Shown here in pieces: positions 1 through 8,265 of a stretch of DNA of 62,735 bases. Source of the stretch: Bacteroides sp. Marseille-P3684. Lineage in GTDB: Bacteria > Bacteroidota > Bacteroidia > Bacteroidales > Bacteroidaceae. A program made the translations under genes and the position numbers. A model generated the notes under the pieces. It did not search any database. It had not been told where the DNA came from and saw only the letters and a program-made list of their open reading frames with translations. Every line of letters starts with the position of its first letter. The stretch's first letter is position 1. The stretch is from contig NZ_LT985808.1 of assembly GCF_900291465.1 (NCBI RefSeq), positions 2,861,803 through 2,924,537 on the forward strand, written 5' to 3'.

Positions 1-2
1 AA

Positions 3-1922
3 ATCGAGTAGGAGGAAAACGAAGTGATTTTCTTCCTACTTTCGTTTTCCGACCTCTCCCACCACCACGCATGCGGTTCCGCACGTGGCGGTTCTTTATT
101 TAGGATACCATTTGAGATACTCCTCATAAAGGGTTGGATACCCGGCAATTTTTAGTCGTTCGTTAGTCATAGAACTGTGTGTTATCCAACTGTCAGCAAT
201 ACGCCAGTACCCCAGTCGAGTATAACCCCATTCATAAGCTTTCCTCTTAGGGATTCCACATCGAATCAGATTTGATATTCTCGTCTTTGGGTTTTTCCAA
301 GATTTCCATATACACATTCGTATGCGACGTCGTAACCATTCGTCTGTTTCAAGGAGAAGACGTTTCATGTTGGCAAGGTGGTAATATCCTATCCACCCTC
401 TTATGTACTCCTTGAGTTTTTGTTTCCTACGTTCATAACCCATTCCGTTGCTACGACCTGTCAGTTCTTTCAAACGGGACTTCATCCTCGCTTTGGATTT
501 GGGATGGACGTATAATTCAAATTTACCTTTGGAGTTATAAAAGGAATAACCTAAGTATTTGACACCTTTGACATATGAGACTGTTGTCTTTTCCTTGTTT
601 ACTCTAAGATGAAGTTTACCCTCTATGAATCGGGTAATGGATTCCTTGGTCTGTTTCGCCGCACTTTTACTTCGGCAGAATATCATTGAATCATCAGCAT
701 ACCGAACAAAAAGATGACCTCTTCGGGTTAGTTCCTTGTCGAGTTCATTAAGCATGATATTACTTAACAGGGGACTTAATGGACCACCTTGAGGAGTGCC
801 TTCGTTGCTCGCATCAAACATACCATGATTCAGGATTCCGCTGCGGAGATATTTGTGTATAAGACTCACCACTCTTCCATCCTTTATTGTACGGCTCAGT
901 ATTTCTATCAGACGACTGTGGCATACTGTATCGAAGAATCGCTCGAGGTCAAGGTCTACTACATATTTGTAACCTGAGTTGACGATGTCTTTCGCTCTGC
1001 GTAATGCATCATGGCAGCCACGTCTCGGACGGAAACCGAAACTGTTTCGGCTAAACTGAGCTTCGTAGATGGGGGTTAGTACTTGGTTGATGGCTTGCTG
1101 TATCAGTCGGTCTACAACGGTCGGTATTCCTAACTGTCGCATCTTGCCGTTATCCTTAGGGATTTCCACTCTAAGGACAGGATTGGGACGGTAACTACCC
1201 TCAAGCAGAGAGTATATCAAGCTTTTCTTGTTGGCGAGGAGCCATGCGAAAAGTTCGTCACATGACATCTTGTCGATACCGCCACACCCTTTGTTTCTGA
1301 CTACAGTCTTATAAGACTTATTCAGATTCTCGGGTGAAAGAATAACTTCCAGAAGATGCTCTCTGTCAAATGGCACTTCCACGACATTGTCTTCAACCAT
1401 CCATATGAAGGTCTGCGCTCCCACATACCATTCAGATTCCGTCTTAGCTCTCTGAGGGCAGCCTACAACTTCAGTTCCAGTTTTGTGCATTCGTTCCAAC
1501 ATACGGTAGTTTTCTATTATTATCGTTTAAATAAAGTTCTGTCCTTCACAAACTTATCGACACGTTTGCTACTATGACATCTGCTGACTTCTCACGACAA
1601 GCTTTACTCCGCTGATTTCGATTTTTTCACTATTCTCATGCGTCCGTGAGACCTCCTCGGATAAGGGTATTAACTTTCCATCTTATGTCCGCTTCATTTA
1701 CACCAACCGTTCCGAATAGCTATAGGGCTTTGACTTGTTTTGCAGCCTTACCCACGGTCATATGCCTTGTATGAAGTTTCTGTTCGTCAGACCAGATGTT
1801 TGCCGCAAGCTTCCTTCAGATTCCACCTCACGATGGACACCCTTGCTATTGGCTGTATGATTCCCGCTATTAGGGCTCATTAGGGACTTGCACCCGTTAG
1901 CTAATACTCATGCCGAGCGTAC
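3..1922 (-). mobile_element. Group II intron (ribozyme plus maturase ORF)
   Basis: A self-splicing, retromobile intron on the minus strand. The 5' end reads GTACGCTCGGCATG at 1922 and is followed by a GTGCAAGTCC stretch typical of domain I. A 34-nt domain V hairpin lies at 94-61 (GAACCGCC arm, GAAC tetraloop, GGTGGT arm). A domain VI-like hairpin follows, and the 3' end CTACTCGAT falls at about position 3, so the 3' exon is outside the window. Bases 1503-1922 are the non-coding domains I-III and carry no gene. The 5' exon is the intrinsic terminator of the fimbrillin gene, whose T-run ends one base before the intron. Insertion after a terminator hairpin is characteristic of class IIC introns, but the domain V sequence does not let me assign the class with confidence. 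Confidence 0.85.
96..1502 (-). CDS. ltrA: Group II intron reverse transcriptase/maturase
   Basis: A 468-residue multifunctional protein that assists intron splicing and copies the intron RNA into DNA at a new site. The RT domain spans roughly residues 55-330, with the catalytic YADD motif in FVRYADDSMIF and the upstream GTPQGGPLSPLLSN and NSFGFRPRRGCHDA blocks. The maturase (X) domain follows, with the YIRGWIGYY signature near residue 370. There is no HNH endonuclease tail, so target cutting probably relies on hairpin or replication-fork targets. The frame is intact and the ATG at 1502 lies inside the intron. Its base composition is richer in A/T than that of the backbone genes, which fits mobility. 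Confidence 0.93.
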   Translation of the reverse strand: MLERMHKTGTEVVGCPQRAKTESEWYVGAQTFIWMVEDNVVEVPFDREHLLEVILSPENLNKSYKTVVRNKGCGGIDKMSCDELFAWLLANKKSLIYSLLEGSYRPNPVLRVEIPKDNGKMRQLGIPTVVDRLIQQAINQVLTPIYEAQFSRNSFGFRPRRGCHDALRRAKDIVNSGYKYVVDLDLERFFDTVCHSRLIEILSRTIKDGRVVSLIHKYLRSGILNHGMFDASNEGTPQGGPLSPLLSNIMLNELDKELTRRGHLFVRYADDSMIFCRSKSAAKQTKESITRFIEGKLHLRVNKEKTTVSYVKGVKYLGYSFYNSKGKFELYVHPKSKARMKSRLKELTGRSNGMGYERRKQKLKEYIRGWIGYYHLANMKRLLLETDEWLRRRIRMCIWKSWKNPKTRISNLIRCGIPKRKAYEWGYTRLGYWRIADSWITHSSMTNERLKIAGYPTLYEEYLKWYPK

Positions 1923-1927
1923 AAAAC

Positions 1928-1956
1928 ATCCCCTGTCGTTAATTACGACAGGGGAT
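1928..1956 (-). terminator. Terminator of fimbrillin copy 1; intron target
   Basis: A 12-bp stem (ATCCCCTGTCGT / ACGACAGGGGAT) with a 5-nt loop lies seven bases beyond the stop codon of the minus-strand fimbrillin gene. It is followed on that strand by GTTTT and then directly by the intron 5' end. The same hairpin recurs at 6402-6432 behind the second gene copy. Confidence 0.85.
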
Positions 1957-1962
1957 ATTTGC

Positions 1963-3744
1963 TTATCTCCAGCTATATAGGGAAATAGCTAGATAGTTTG
2001 TTGTTTGGTCATATACATCATCCTCATAGTTTCGATTAAAAAGGAAATCAGCGTCCTGGCGTAGCAATACCCATTTATCGCTTCCTTCAGCTTTCCAATA
2101 AAGATGAAGCCTAGGGGCAGCATATCCAACTCCGTTGTTTTTATTTTTAGGCTCTAATCTTCCCTTCGGAATCAAAATCTCCATCTTACCTTTCCAGTAT
2201 CGAGTGCCGTTTGGAATATCGATAGAAGTTGTTCCTATCACTTCGTTCCATTCGATATCATTTTCTGTATTCTTATGCTTAGTACTTGGACGGTAAGAGT
2301 TAGACTTCAACTTGAACTCACGCTCCCAACGTGCCTGAATTTCACCATGTAAGGCACCTTCCCCTTTGTTGGAAATAGTATAAATCAAGTTCCAAGGAGA
2401 ACCATCCGGGACTGAGTTGACCAAAAACCAATTAAATTCTGTCCCCTCGACCTGCATCATCCGGAGAGCCGGCAGGTTATTCGGTGCCGGAGGAAGTACC
2501 TCGTACATCCATTCCTCCTGCGTGCTCCCGTTTTCATAATCCACCGCCATGAACCACGAGCTCTCTCCCTTCTTCTGAAATAGCGGAACCAATTCGTACA
2601 TCCCGGGAGACACAGTCACATAGCATTGGATACATTTTCCATCCCATTGTCCTGACTTTACCTGGATATCTATAGGCTGGTATTGCTCGACAATCCGTCC
2701 GTTCTGCATCAGTACAAAACGCAGCTTGCCCTCAAAAGAGCACCATCCGGTCCAATACAAACCAAACACTTTGCCCTCATTCTGGTAACAGTCGTAACCG
2801 TATTGGGTATAGTTCGGATGTATCGTCACTTCATCCTCTCCACACTCCCGTATCTGAATCTCGTCCGTATTGCCGTACTTTCCCCAGTACTCCACATCGA
2901 TGGGTACATCCTCCATGTATACCGGGGCGTTGTACATGCCCTTCAGGTTGAACGTATAGGTGTAGATATACCCGGCTTTCCACTCGTGCTTTGCCGGAAT
3001 CTCGTAGCTGCACCGGTGACCGTCCACATCAAAGCTCACCGTATAGCCGTAGCAGGAGACTGTCGGGAACACGACCGCCTCGTTCATCACAGGTGATGCG
3101 TCGTTGAGGAGGTAGTTTCCACCTGCCGGGATGCTTCCCGTGTTCCCTTCCTGGACCACGCTGCCGTCTGTAGCATCGAGCCGTCCCCGAGTCCTTATGC
3201 CCGAGATGGTGACGTTCTCCACCTTTCCCTGTCCCATGTATTCGTCCTTCATGACCTTGATACGCACAAGGCTCAGGGCATGCTTCATCGTAAGCGCTGC
3301 CGTGGGCACCTGCTTCGTCACCCTTGCCGTCCCGTACAGGCAGTCCTCCTGCCGGGTAAGGTCCACGGGAATCTCCCGGTAATCCGTCACCGATGCACTG
3401 TAAGGGAAGTACGCCGTGACGTTCATGTCGCCCTTGACCGGTGCGTTGCCGCCCGCCTTCCATTCGTTCCCGTCATAGGCAAAGCTGACGTTCGAGCTGA
3501 CGGCACCTCCGCCGTTGTCCCTGGTGAACACGCCCATCGTATGTCCGACCTGGAACGCTTCCACAATAGCCCTTGTCTTCATTGCGTCAAGAGTAGGTCT
3601 GACAGTGAGCATGATGTCCTTCGCCTCCGCAGGCTTTTCGTTCGGTGTCACTACCGGCGGTTCGTTTATCACCGGTTCCTCATTGGAACATGCCAGGAAC
3701 ATCCCCAGGCATACCACACAACTGATGTATTTAAATGTCTCCAT
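1963..3744 (-). CDS. Fimbrillin family (Mfa-like) lipoprotein, copy 1
   Basis: A 593-residue surface lipoprotein. The signal peptide ends in the lipobox LGMFLAC with the acylated Cys at residue 19, followed by SNEE. Residues of about 40-270 resemble the Mfa-like fimbrillin domain of Bacteroidales: an AKDIMLTVRPTLDAMKTRAI segment followed by beta-rich sequence with conserved Pro/Tyr positions. Such proteins form or decorate thin fimbriae, so a role in adhesion is inferred. Residues 1-308 are identical to the copy at 6438-8216; after that the two drift apart by scattered substitutions and a short indel (KHKNTEND versus YTKGTEND). It ends at its own terminator, behind which the intron has inserted. 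Confidence 0.85.
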   Translation of the reverse strand: METFKYISCVVCLGMFLACSNEEPVINEPPVVTPNEKPAEAKDIMLTVRPTLDAMKTRAIVEAFQVGHTMGVFTRDNGGGAVSSNVSFAYDGNEWKAGGNAPVKGDMNVTAYFPYSASVTDYREIPVDLTRQEDCLYGTARVTKQVPTAALTMKHALSLVRIKVMKDEYMGQGKVENVTISGIRTRGRLDATDGSVVQEGNTGSIPAGGNYLLNDASPVMNEAVVFPTVSCYGYTVSFDVDGHRCSYEIPAKHEWKAGYIYTYTFNLKGMYNAPVYMEDVPIDVEYWGKYGNTDEIQIRECGEDEVTIHPNYTQYGYDCYQNEGKVFGLYWTGWCSFEGKLRFVLMQNGRIVEQYQPIDIQVKSGQWDGKCIQCYVTVSPGMYELVPLFQKKGESSWFMAVDYENGSTQEEWMYEVLPPAPNNLPALRMMQVEGTEFNWFLVNSVPDGSPWNLIYTISNKGEGALHGEIQARWEREFKLKSNSYRPSTKHKNTENDIEWNEVIGTTSIDIPNGTRYWKGKMEILIPKGRLEPKNKNNGVGYAAPRLHLYWKAEGSDKWVLLRQDADFLFNRNYEDDVYDQTTNYLAISLYSWR

Positions 3745-3768
3745 AACTTGAAATGGCTGGTTGTGCTG

Positions 3769-3776
3769 TAAAGATA
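3769..3776 (-). promoter_or_regulatory. Promoter -7 box of fimbrillin copy 1
   Basis: TATCTTTA on the minus strand, 24 bases upstream of the ATG at 3744, close to the Bacteroidetes TAnnTTTG box. It is conserved in the second copy at 8241-8248. I see no clear -33 element. Confidence 0.5.
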
Positions 3777-3793
3777 CAAGCTATTATGGATTT

Positions 3794-3922
3794 TTACACC
3801 CTCTCGGAAGCATCTTTTTGCAAGACTGACTCCAGCCGTCTCCATTCATCTTCAAAATTCGGAGTGAACACTCCCTGTCCCAGGTTGGTACGTATTTCCT
3901 CGGCGGTCCAGAAACGTCCGCC
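3794..3922 (-). pseudogene. 3' fragment of duplicated NUDIX gene
   Basis: These 129 bases repeat the last 43 codons (including the stop) of the NUDIX hydrolase gene at 8266-8802, in the same orientation and the same position relative to the fimbrillin gene. The Nudix box is absent, there is no start codon, and the fragment runs straight into unrelated sequence at 3923. It is a duplication scar with no expected product. Confidence 0.9.
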
Positions 3923-4176
3923 GCCTGTCCATCCTCCATGACCTGATAAGGAGCCAGGACACGGGCGGAATCCGTGACCTTGCCGTGCGCCTGCATGTGA
4001 GCGAGCGCACGGTGCGCAATTACATCGACGAGCTGAAGTCCCTCGGCGCCTCCGTAAGCTTCAGCCGGAACAAGAACAGCTACTGCTATGTGAGGGACTT
4101 CGAGCTGAAGCTGACGTTCGAAGTCTCGATAGACGGTGTTCCGTCCACCCTACAGGCTGTACACAGCAACAAATAA
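3923..4176 (+). pseudogene. Truncated small HTH protein at duplication junction
   Basis: From the junction onward the frame reads LSILHDLIRSQDTGGI, then RDLAVRLHVSERTVRNYIDE, then LKSLGASVSFSRNKNSYCYV and about 25 further residues to the stop at 4174-4176. This is a winged HTH of the kind found in small (about 70-90 residue) Bacteroidales DNA-binding proteins, with the recognition helix around SERTVRNYIDELK. The frame stays open upstream to 3868 but contains no ATG, because the native N-terminus was replaced by the NUDIX fragment. A GTG at 3985 could start a 63-residue remnant, but that would delete helix 1. I infer loss of function. A role in regulating the lipoproteins 30 bases downstream is only a guess. 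Confidence 0.6.
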
Positions 4177-4205
4177 AATCCATGTTAAACAAATCTTTTA
4201 ATCGT

Positions 4206-5237
4206 ATGAAAACAAAACTGATGCTGTTGGTAGTCCTGGCGACAATATTCGCAGGCTGCCAGAAAGAGGAAAGTGAACTTCGAGGTCCGGACGGTCGTGA
4301 ATCCGCCTCCGGCGTGCGTGTAGTGATTGACGGCGAGAAGGCTCTCCGTACGGAGACAACCCGTGCCGGAGGAACGAAGGTGTATTTTGAAGGAGGATAC
4401 GCAACCGGTGCTGGGTTGTATGATACGAAAAATACACCTATTGTTGAAGCCCATCCAGATGAAGGCTATGAAGTGGACTATTTTTATGGAGGTCCGCAGA
4501 ATGAGCCAAAGAGGTATGATTATGCTAAAAGTGATTCGGCTTCCTTTGGTGTTGATTTATCCAGAGGCGACCACCTCTTCCATTGCGGATTCAAGAAGTA
4601 TGAAGGTCCGAAGCTGAAACTCCGTGCTGTGCCGGAAGAGGGAGGTGTATTGGAGATTGTAGGGAAGATTCCAACGACTGGAGAGTACAAGGTTGTCGCC
4701 ACTCCTAATGAGGGTTATGGATTCGGAGGTGCATGGAGAATCGCGTCCGGAGATGCAGGAATTACGTTAAACATGAAAAGAGAAGTCCATGTGAAGATGA
4801 ACACTTCGACAAGTGTACTGGAAGCTCTGTTCGGGCGTAATTCAAGTGAAACGGGACCATCAAAGCCCGGCACAATCAACGTAACCGTACTCGTGACAGG
4901 TGCCAATGACTCCAATGTCTCTTTCTCCTTGGAACTTAAGGACAATACGGGTAAAACACCCTATAGAGACCGGGTTGCCCGTGGTTCTAATTTCTATAAC
5001 GATTATACATTCTCTAACGCTCCTAGGTCGGGTAACTTGTACTTGAGTGAGTTCCGCACGATTCATTACACTCCAGATATATATACAGTCAAGGATGTCA
5101 CTGTAACCAATTGTGGCGGTACGCTGACCTATAAATGGGCTCCGGGATTTAATCATGATGGTATTCTCCTGTTTGAGTCTGAAACGGATGTATTCATCAC
5201 TATCGATATCGACCGTAAAATTATGCCAATGCCATAA
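4206..5237 (+). CDS. Surface lipoprotein A with InlB-like repeats
   Basis: A 343-residue lipoprotein. Start chosen at MKTKLMLL because it gives a normal signal peptide with lipobox FAGC (Cys18); the ATG eight codons upstream adds only polar residues before it. Residues of about 28-130 (GRESASGVRVVIDGEKALRT to GDHLFHCGFKK) are shared with the neighbouring gene at 5390-6385. The PDEGYEVDYFYGG and TPNEGYGFGGAW segments resemble the divergent InlB B-repeat of Bacteroidetes surface proteins. The C-terminal 150 residues, with NVTVLVTGANDSNVSFSLEL, are unlike the neighbour. Export to the outer-membrane surface is inferred; the ligand is unknown. It is convergent with fimbrillin copy 2. Confidence 0.75.
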   Translation: MKTKLMLLVVLATIFAGCQKEESELRGPDGRESASGVRVVIDGEKALRTETTRAGGTKVYFEGGYATGAGLYDTKNTPIVEAHPDEGYEVDYFYGGPQNEPKRYDYAKSDSASFGVDLSRGDHLFHCGFKKYEGPKLKLRAVPEEGGVLEIVGKIPTTGEYKVVATPNEGYGFGGAWRIASGDAGITLNMKREVHVKMNTSTSVLEALFGRNSSETGPSKPGTINVTVLVTGANDSNVSFSLELKDNTGKTPYRDRVARGSNFYNDYTFSNAPRSGNLYLSEFRTIHYTPDIYTVKDVTVTNCGGTLTYKWAPGFNHDGILLFESETDVFITIDIDRKIMPMP

Positions 5238-5287
5238 CCTAGTGTTTGTACGGTCCGATGACCGCTTCTAGTCTATCACGCTTCTCT

Positions 5288-5325
5288 TTCCCGGGTGAGG
5301 TAATTTGATTGCCAAAGCCCGGGAA
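5288..5325 (+). promoter_or_regulatory. Hairpin in leader of lipoprotein B
   Basis: A perfect 8-bp inverted repeat, TTCCCGGG and CCCGGGAA, separated by 22 bases, lies 64 bases before the ATG at 5390. There is no T-run, so it is more likely an operator or a leader structure than an intrinsic terminator. Confidence 0.4.
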
Positions 5326-5389
5326 TCCTATTACTACGGCGTGGTGTTTTATAAACATGAGACCAATAACCCTAAAACACATAAAACAA

Positions 5390-6385
5390 ATGAAAACAAA
5401 ATGGTTAATGCTGTTGGCGGTCCTGGTGACGATGTTCACAGGCTGCCAAAAAGAAGAAAATGGATTTCAATCTACTGACGGTCGTGAATCCGCATCCGGC
5501 GTGCGTGTGGTGATTGACGGCGAAAAGGCTCTCCGTACGGAGACGACCCGTGCCGGAGAAACGAAAGTGTATTTTGAAGGAGGATACGCTACCGGTGCTG
5601 GGCTGTATGATACAAACAATAGACCTATTGTAGCAGCCCATCCGGATGATGGATATGAAGTGGATTACTTCTATGGAGGTCCACAGAATGAGCCAAAGAT
5701 GTATGATTATGCAAAGAGCGATTCAACCTCCTTTAAAGTTGATTTACGCAAAGGAGACCACCTCTTCCACTGCGGCTTCAAGAAGAAACAGCAGCTAACC
5801 TTAACTGTACAGGCTGACCCATATGAAGGAGGAATGATTTCACTTGATGGAATGTCTTTCTTTAGAGAACGTTCTAGGAAAATATACAGTGGAGAAAAAT
5901 GGTTCATTCAAGCTGTTCCTTCAGAAGGATATAAATTTGTCGGATGGAATGTTTTGGAAGGAGATGTAGTGATTGATAATTTCAGAAGTGCCAGCACGCT
6001 GATTACCATGAAACATGCCAACACAAAGGTTTCTGCCCGATTTGTCAAGAAGGAATATGTTACAATCAATCTGTCATTTAACCTGCAATTCGGTGCTTTC
6101 GTCAATGTGATTGACAATACCAATCATGTAAGCAAACAATTCGATGGTGCGAAAGGAAGCTTCCAAGTAGAAAAGGGAGCAAATGTTACAGTTCGTGTGA
6201 ATCCGGGTTCCATAAAGGACGGTGGTCAACTGTACCCAACAGCCCAAGTAGATGACATTACAGTCTGGGGTAATAACGGACGTGGTAGCATCATTGCCAG
6301 CTCACACGGATGGACTGTGAACTTTACAGCCGATAGTAACTCCAAAGTACTTATACACTGTAAATTTGGGAAACCTATAAACTAA
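5390..6385 (+). CDS. Surface lipoprotein B with InlB-like repeats
   Basis: A 331-residue paralogue of the gene at 4206-5237. Start chosen at MKTKWLMLL, giving a signal peptide with lipobox FTGC (Cys19). The frame is open 27 codons further upstream, but that stretch is hydrophilic and overlaps the leader hairpin. The first 130 residues are close to lipoprotein A. Residues of about 135-230 contain a clear divergent InlB B-repeat (KWFIQAVPSEGYKFVGW followed by SASTLITMKHANTKVSARFV). The C-terminal 100 residues are beta-rich and different from A. A shared head with different tails suggests paralogues specialised for different surface targets, which is inference. Confidence 0.75.
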   Translation: MKTKWLMLLAVLVTMFTGCQKEENGFQSTDGRESASGVRVVIDGEKALRTETTRAGETKVYFEGGYATGAGLYDTNNRPIVAAHPDDGYEVDYFYGGPQNEPKMYDYAKSDSTSFKVDLRKGDHLFHCGFKKKQQLTLTVQADPYEGGMISLDGMSFFRERSRKIYSGEKWFIQAVPSEGYKFVGWNVLEGDVVIDNFRSASTLITMKHANTKVSARFVKKEYVTINLSFNLQFGAFVNVIDNTNHVSKQFDGAKGSFQVEKGANVTVRVNPGSIKDGGQLYPTAQVDDITVWGNNGRGSIIASSHGWTVNFTADSNSKVLIHCKFGKPIN

Positions 6386-6401
6386 TCACTCATATTAAAA
6401 G

Positions 6402-6432
6402 CATCCCCTGTCGTTAATTGCGACAGGGGATG
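6402..6432. terminator. Bidirectional terminator, duplication copy 2
   Basis: CATCCCCTGTCG pairs with CGACAGGGGATG around a 7-nt loop. It is flanked by AAAAG on the left and TTTG on the right, so it can end transcripts of both the plus-strand lipoprotein B (stop at 6385) and the minus-strand fimbrillin copy 2 (stop at 6438). Confidence 0.8.
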
Positions 6433-6437
6433 TTTGC

Positions 6438-8216
6438 TTATCTCCAGCTATATAGGGAAATAGCTAGATAGTTTGTTGTTTGGTCATATACATCATCCTC
6501 ATAGTTTCGATTAAAAAGGAAATCAGCGTCCTGGCGTAGCAATACCCATTTATCGCTTCCTTCAGCTTTCCAATAAAGGTGAAGCCTAGGGGCAGCATAT
6601 CCAACTCCGTTACGTTTGGGTTCTAATCTTCCCTTCGGAATCAAAATCTCCATCTTACCTTTCCAGTATCGAGTGCCGTTTGGAATATCAATAGAAGTTG
6701 TGCCTATCATTTCGTTCCATTCGGTATCGTTTTCGGTCCCTTTTGTATAGCGGTCGCTCGGTCGGTAGGAGTTAGACTTGAGCTTATACTCACGCTCCCA
6801 ACGTGCCTGAATTTCACCACGTAAAGCACCTTCCCCTTTGTTGGAAATGGTATAAATCAAGTTCCAAGGAGAACCATCCGGGACTGAGTTAACCAAAAAC
6901 CAATTAAATTCTGTCCCCTCGACCTGCATCATCCGGAGTGCTGGCAGGTTATCCGGTGCCGGGGGAAGAATCTCGTACATCCATTCCTCCTGCGTGCTTC
7001 CATTCTCATAATCCACCGCCATGAACCATGAGCTTTCTCCCTTCTTCTGAAATAGCGGGACCAATTCATACATTCCGGGAGATGCAGTTACATAGCATTG
7101 GATATGTTCACCATTCCATTGTCCTTCCTTCACTTGGATATCTTTCGATTGGTACTGCTCGACAATCCGTCCGTTCTGCATCAATACAAAACGCAGCTTG
7201 CCCTCGAAAGAGCACCATCCGGTCCATGTAACTCCGAAGACCTTACCTTCATTCTGGTAACAATCGTAACCATACCAAGTGAAATTCGGTCGTATCGTCA
7301 CTTCATCCTCTCCACACTCCCGTATCTGAATCTCGTCCGTATTGCCGTACTTTCCCCAGTACTCTACATCGATGGGTACATCCTCCATGTATACCGGAGC
7401 GTTGTACATACCCTTCAGGTTGAACGTATAGGTGTAGATATACCCAGCTTTCCACTCGTGCTTTGCCGGAATCTCGTAGCTGCACCGGTGACCGTCCACA
7501 TCAAAGCTCACCGTATAGCCGTAGCAGGAGACTGTCGGGAACACGACCGCCTCGTTCATCACAGGTGATGCGTCGTTGAGGAGGTAGTTTCCACCTGCCG
7601 GGATGCTTCCCGTGTTCCCTTCCTGGACCACGCTGCCGTCTGTGGCATCGAGCCGTCCCCGAGTCCTTATGCCCGAGATGGTGACGTTCTCCACCTTTCC
7701 CTGTCCCATGTATTCGTCCTTCATGACCTTGATACGCACGAGACTCAGGGCATGCTTCATCGTGAGCGCTGCCGTGGGCACCTGCTTCGTCACCCTTGCC
7801 GTCCCGTACAGGCAATCCTCCTGCCTGGTAAGGTCCACGGGAATCTCCCGGTAATCCGTCACCGATGCGCTGTAAGGGAAGTACGCCGTGACGTTCATGT
7901 CGCCCTTGACCGGCGCGTTGCCGCCCGCCTTCCATTCGTTTCCGTCATAGGCAAAGCTGACGTTCGAGCTGACGGCACCTCCGCCGTTGTCCCTGGTGAA
8001 CACACCCATCGTATGTCCGACCTGGAACGCTTCCACAATAGCCCTTGTCTTCATCGCGTCAAGAGTAGGTCTGACAGTGAGCATGATGTCCTTCGCTTCC
8101 GCAGGCTTTTCGTTCGGTGTCACTACCGGCGGTTCGTTTATCACCGGTTCCTCATTGGAACATGCCAGGAACATCCCCAGGCATACCACACAACTAATGT
8201 ATTTAAATGTCTCCAT
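6438..8216 (-). CDS. Fimbrillin family (Mfa-like) lipoprotein, copy 2
   Basis: A 592-residue near-twin of the gene at 1963-3744. It has the same signal peptide, lipobox Cys19 and Mfa-like fimbrillin domain, and is identical through residue 308. From residue 309 the copies differ at scattered positions, for example RPNFTWYG versus HPNYTQYG, VTW versus LYW and IQVKEGQWNGEH versus IQVKSGQWDGKC. The C-terminal half has a beta-sandwich character and ends in AISLYSWR in both. It lies 49 bases downstream of the NUDIX gene but has its own -7 box in that gap. It is probably a surface fimbrial component; whether it is a major, anchoring or tip subunit cannot be told. Confidence 0.85.
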   Translation of the reverse strand: METFKYISCVVCLGMFLACSNEEPVINEPPVVTPNEKPAEAKDIMLTVRPTLDAMKTRAIVEAFQVGHTMGVFTRDNGGGAVSSNVSFAYDGNEWKAGGNAPVKGDMNVTAYFPYSASVTDYREIPVDLTRQEDCLYGTARVTKQVPTAALTMKHALSLVRIKVMKDEYMGQGKVENVTISGIRTRGRLDATDGSVVQEGNTGSIPAGGNYLLNDASPVMNEAVVFPTVSCYGYTVSFDVDGHRCSYEIPAKHEWKAGYIYTYTFNLKGMYNAPVYMEDVPIDVEYWGKYGNTDEIQIRECGEDEVTIRPNFTWYGYDCYQNEGKVFGVTWTGWCSFEGKLRFVLMQNGRIVEQYQSKDIQVKEGQWNGEHIQCYVTASPGMYELVPLFQKKGESSWFMAVDYENGSTQEEWMYEILPPAPDNLPALRMMQVEGTEFNWFLVNSVPDGSPWNLIYTISNKGEGALRGEIQARWEREYKLKSNSYRPSDRYTKGTENDTEWNEMIGTTSIDIPNGTRYWKGKMEILIPKGRLEPKRNGVGYAAPRLHLYWKAEGSDKWVLLRQDADFLFNRNYEDDVYDQTTNYLAISLYSWR

Positions 8217-8240
8217 AACTTGAAATGGCTGGTTGTGCTG

Positions 8241-8248
8241 TAAAGATA
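8241..8248 (-). promoter_or_regulatory. Promoter -7 box of fimbrillin copy 2
   Basis: TATCTTTA on the minus strand between the NUDIX stop and the fimbrillin ATG, identical to the box in copy 1. Confidence 0.5.
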
Positions 8249-8265
8249 CAAGCTATTATGGATTT

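Larger units (their letters stand above)
1927..3922. repeat. 2-kb duplication, copy 1
   Basis: This stretch matches 6402-8394 almost base for base. The offset is 4475 at the terminator end and 4472 at the other end because of small indels. It contains the terminator, a complete fimbrillin gene with its promoter, and the last 129 bases of a NUDIX gene. The shared sequence stops at GTCCGCC (3916-3922), where the other copy continues into intact NUDIX coding sequence and this copy switches to an HTH fragment. This is therefore the derived copy. Confidence 0.92.
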
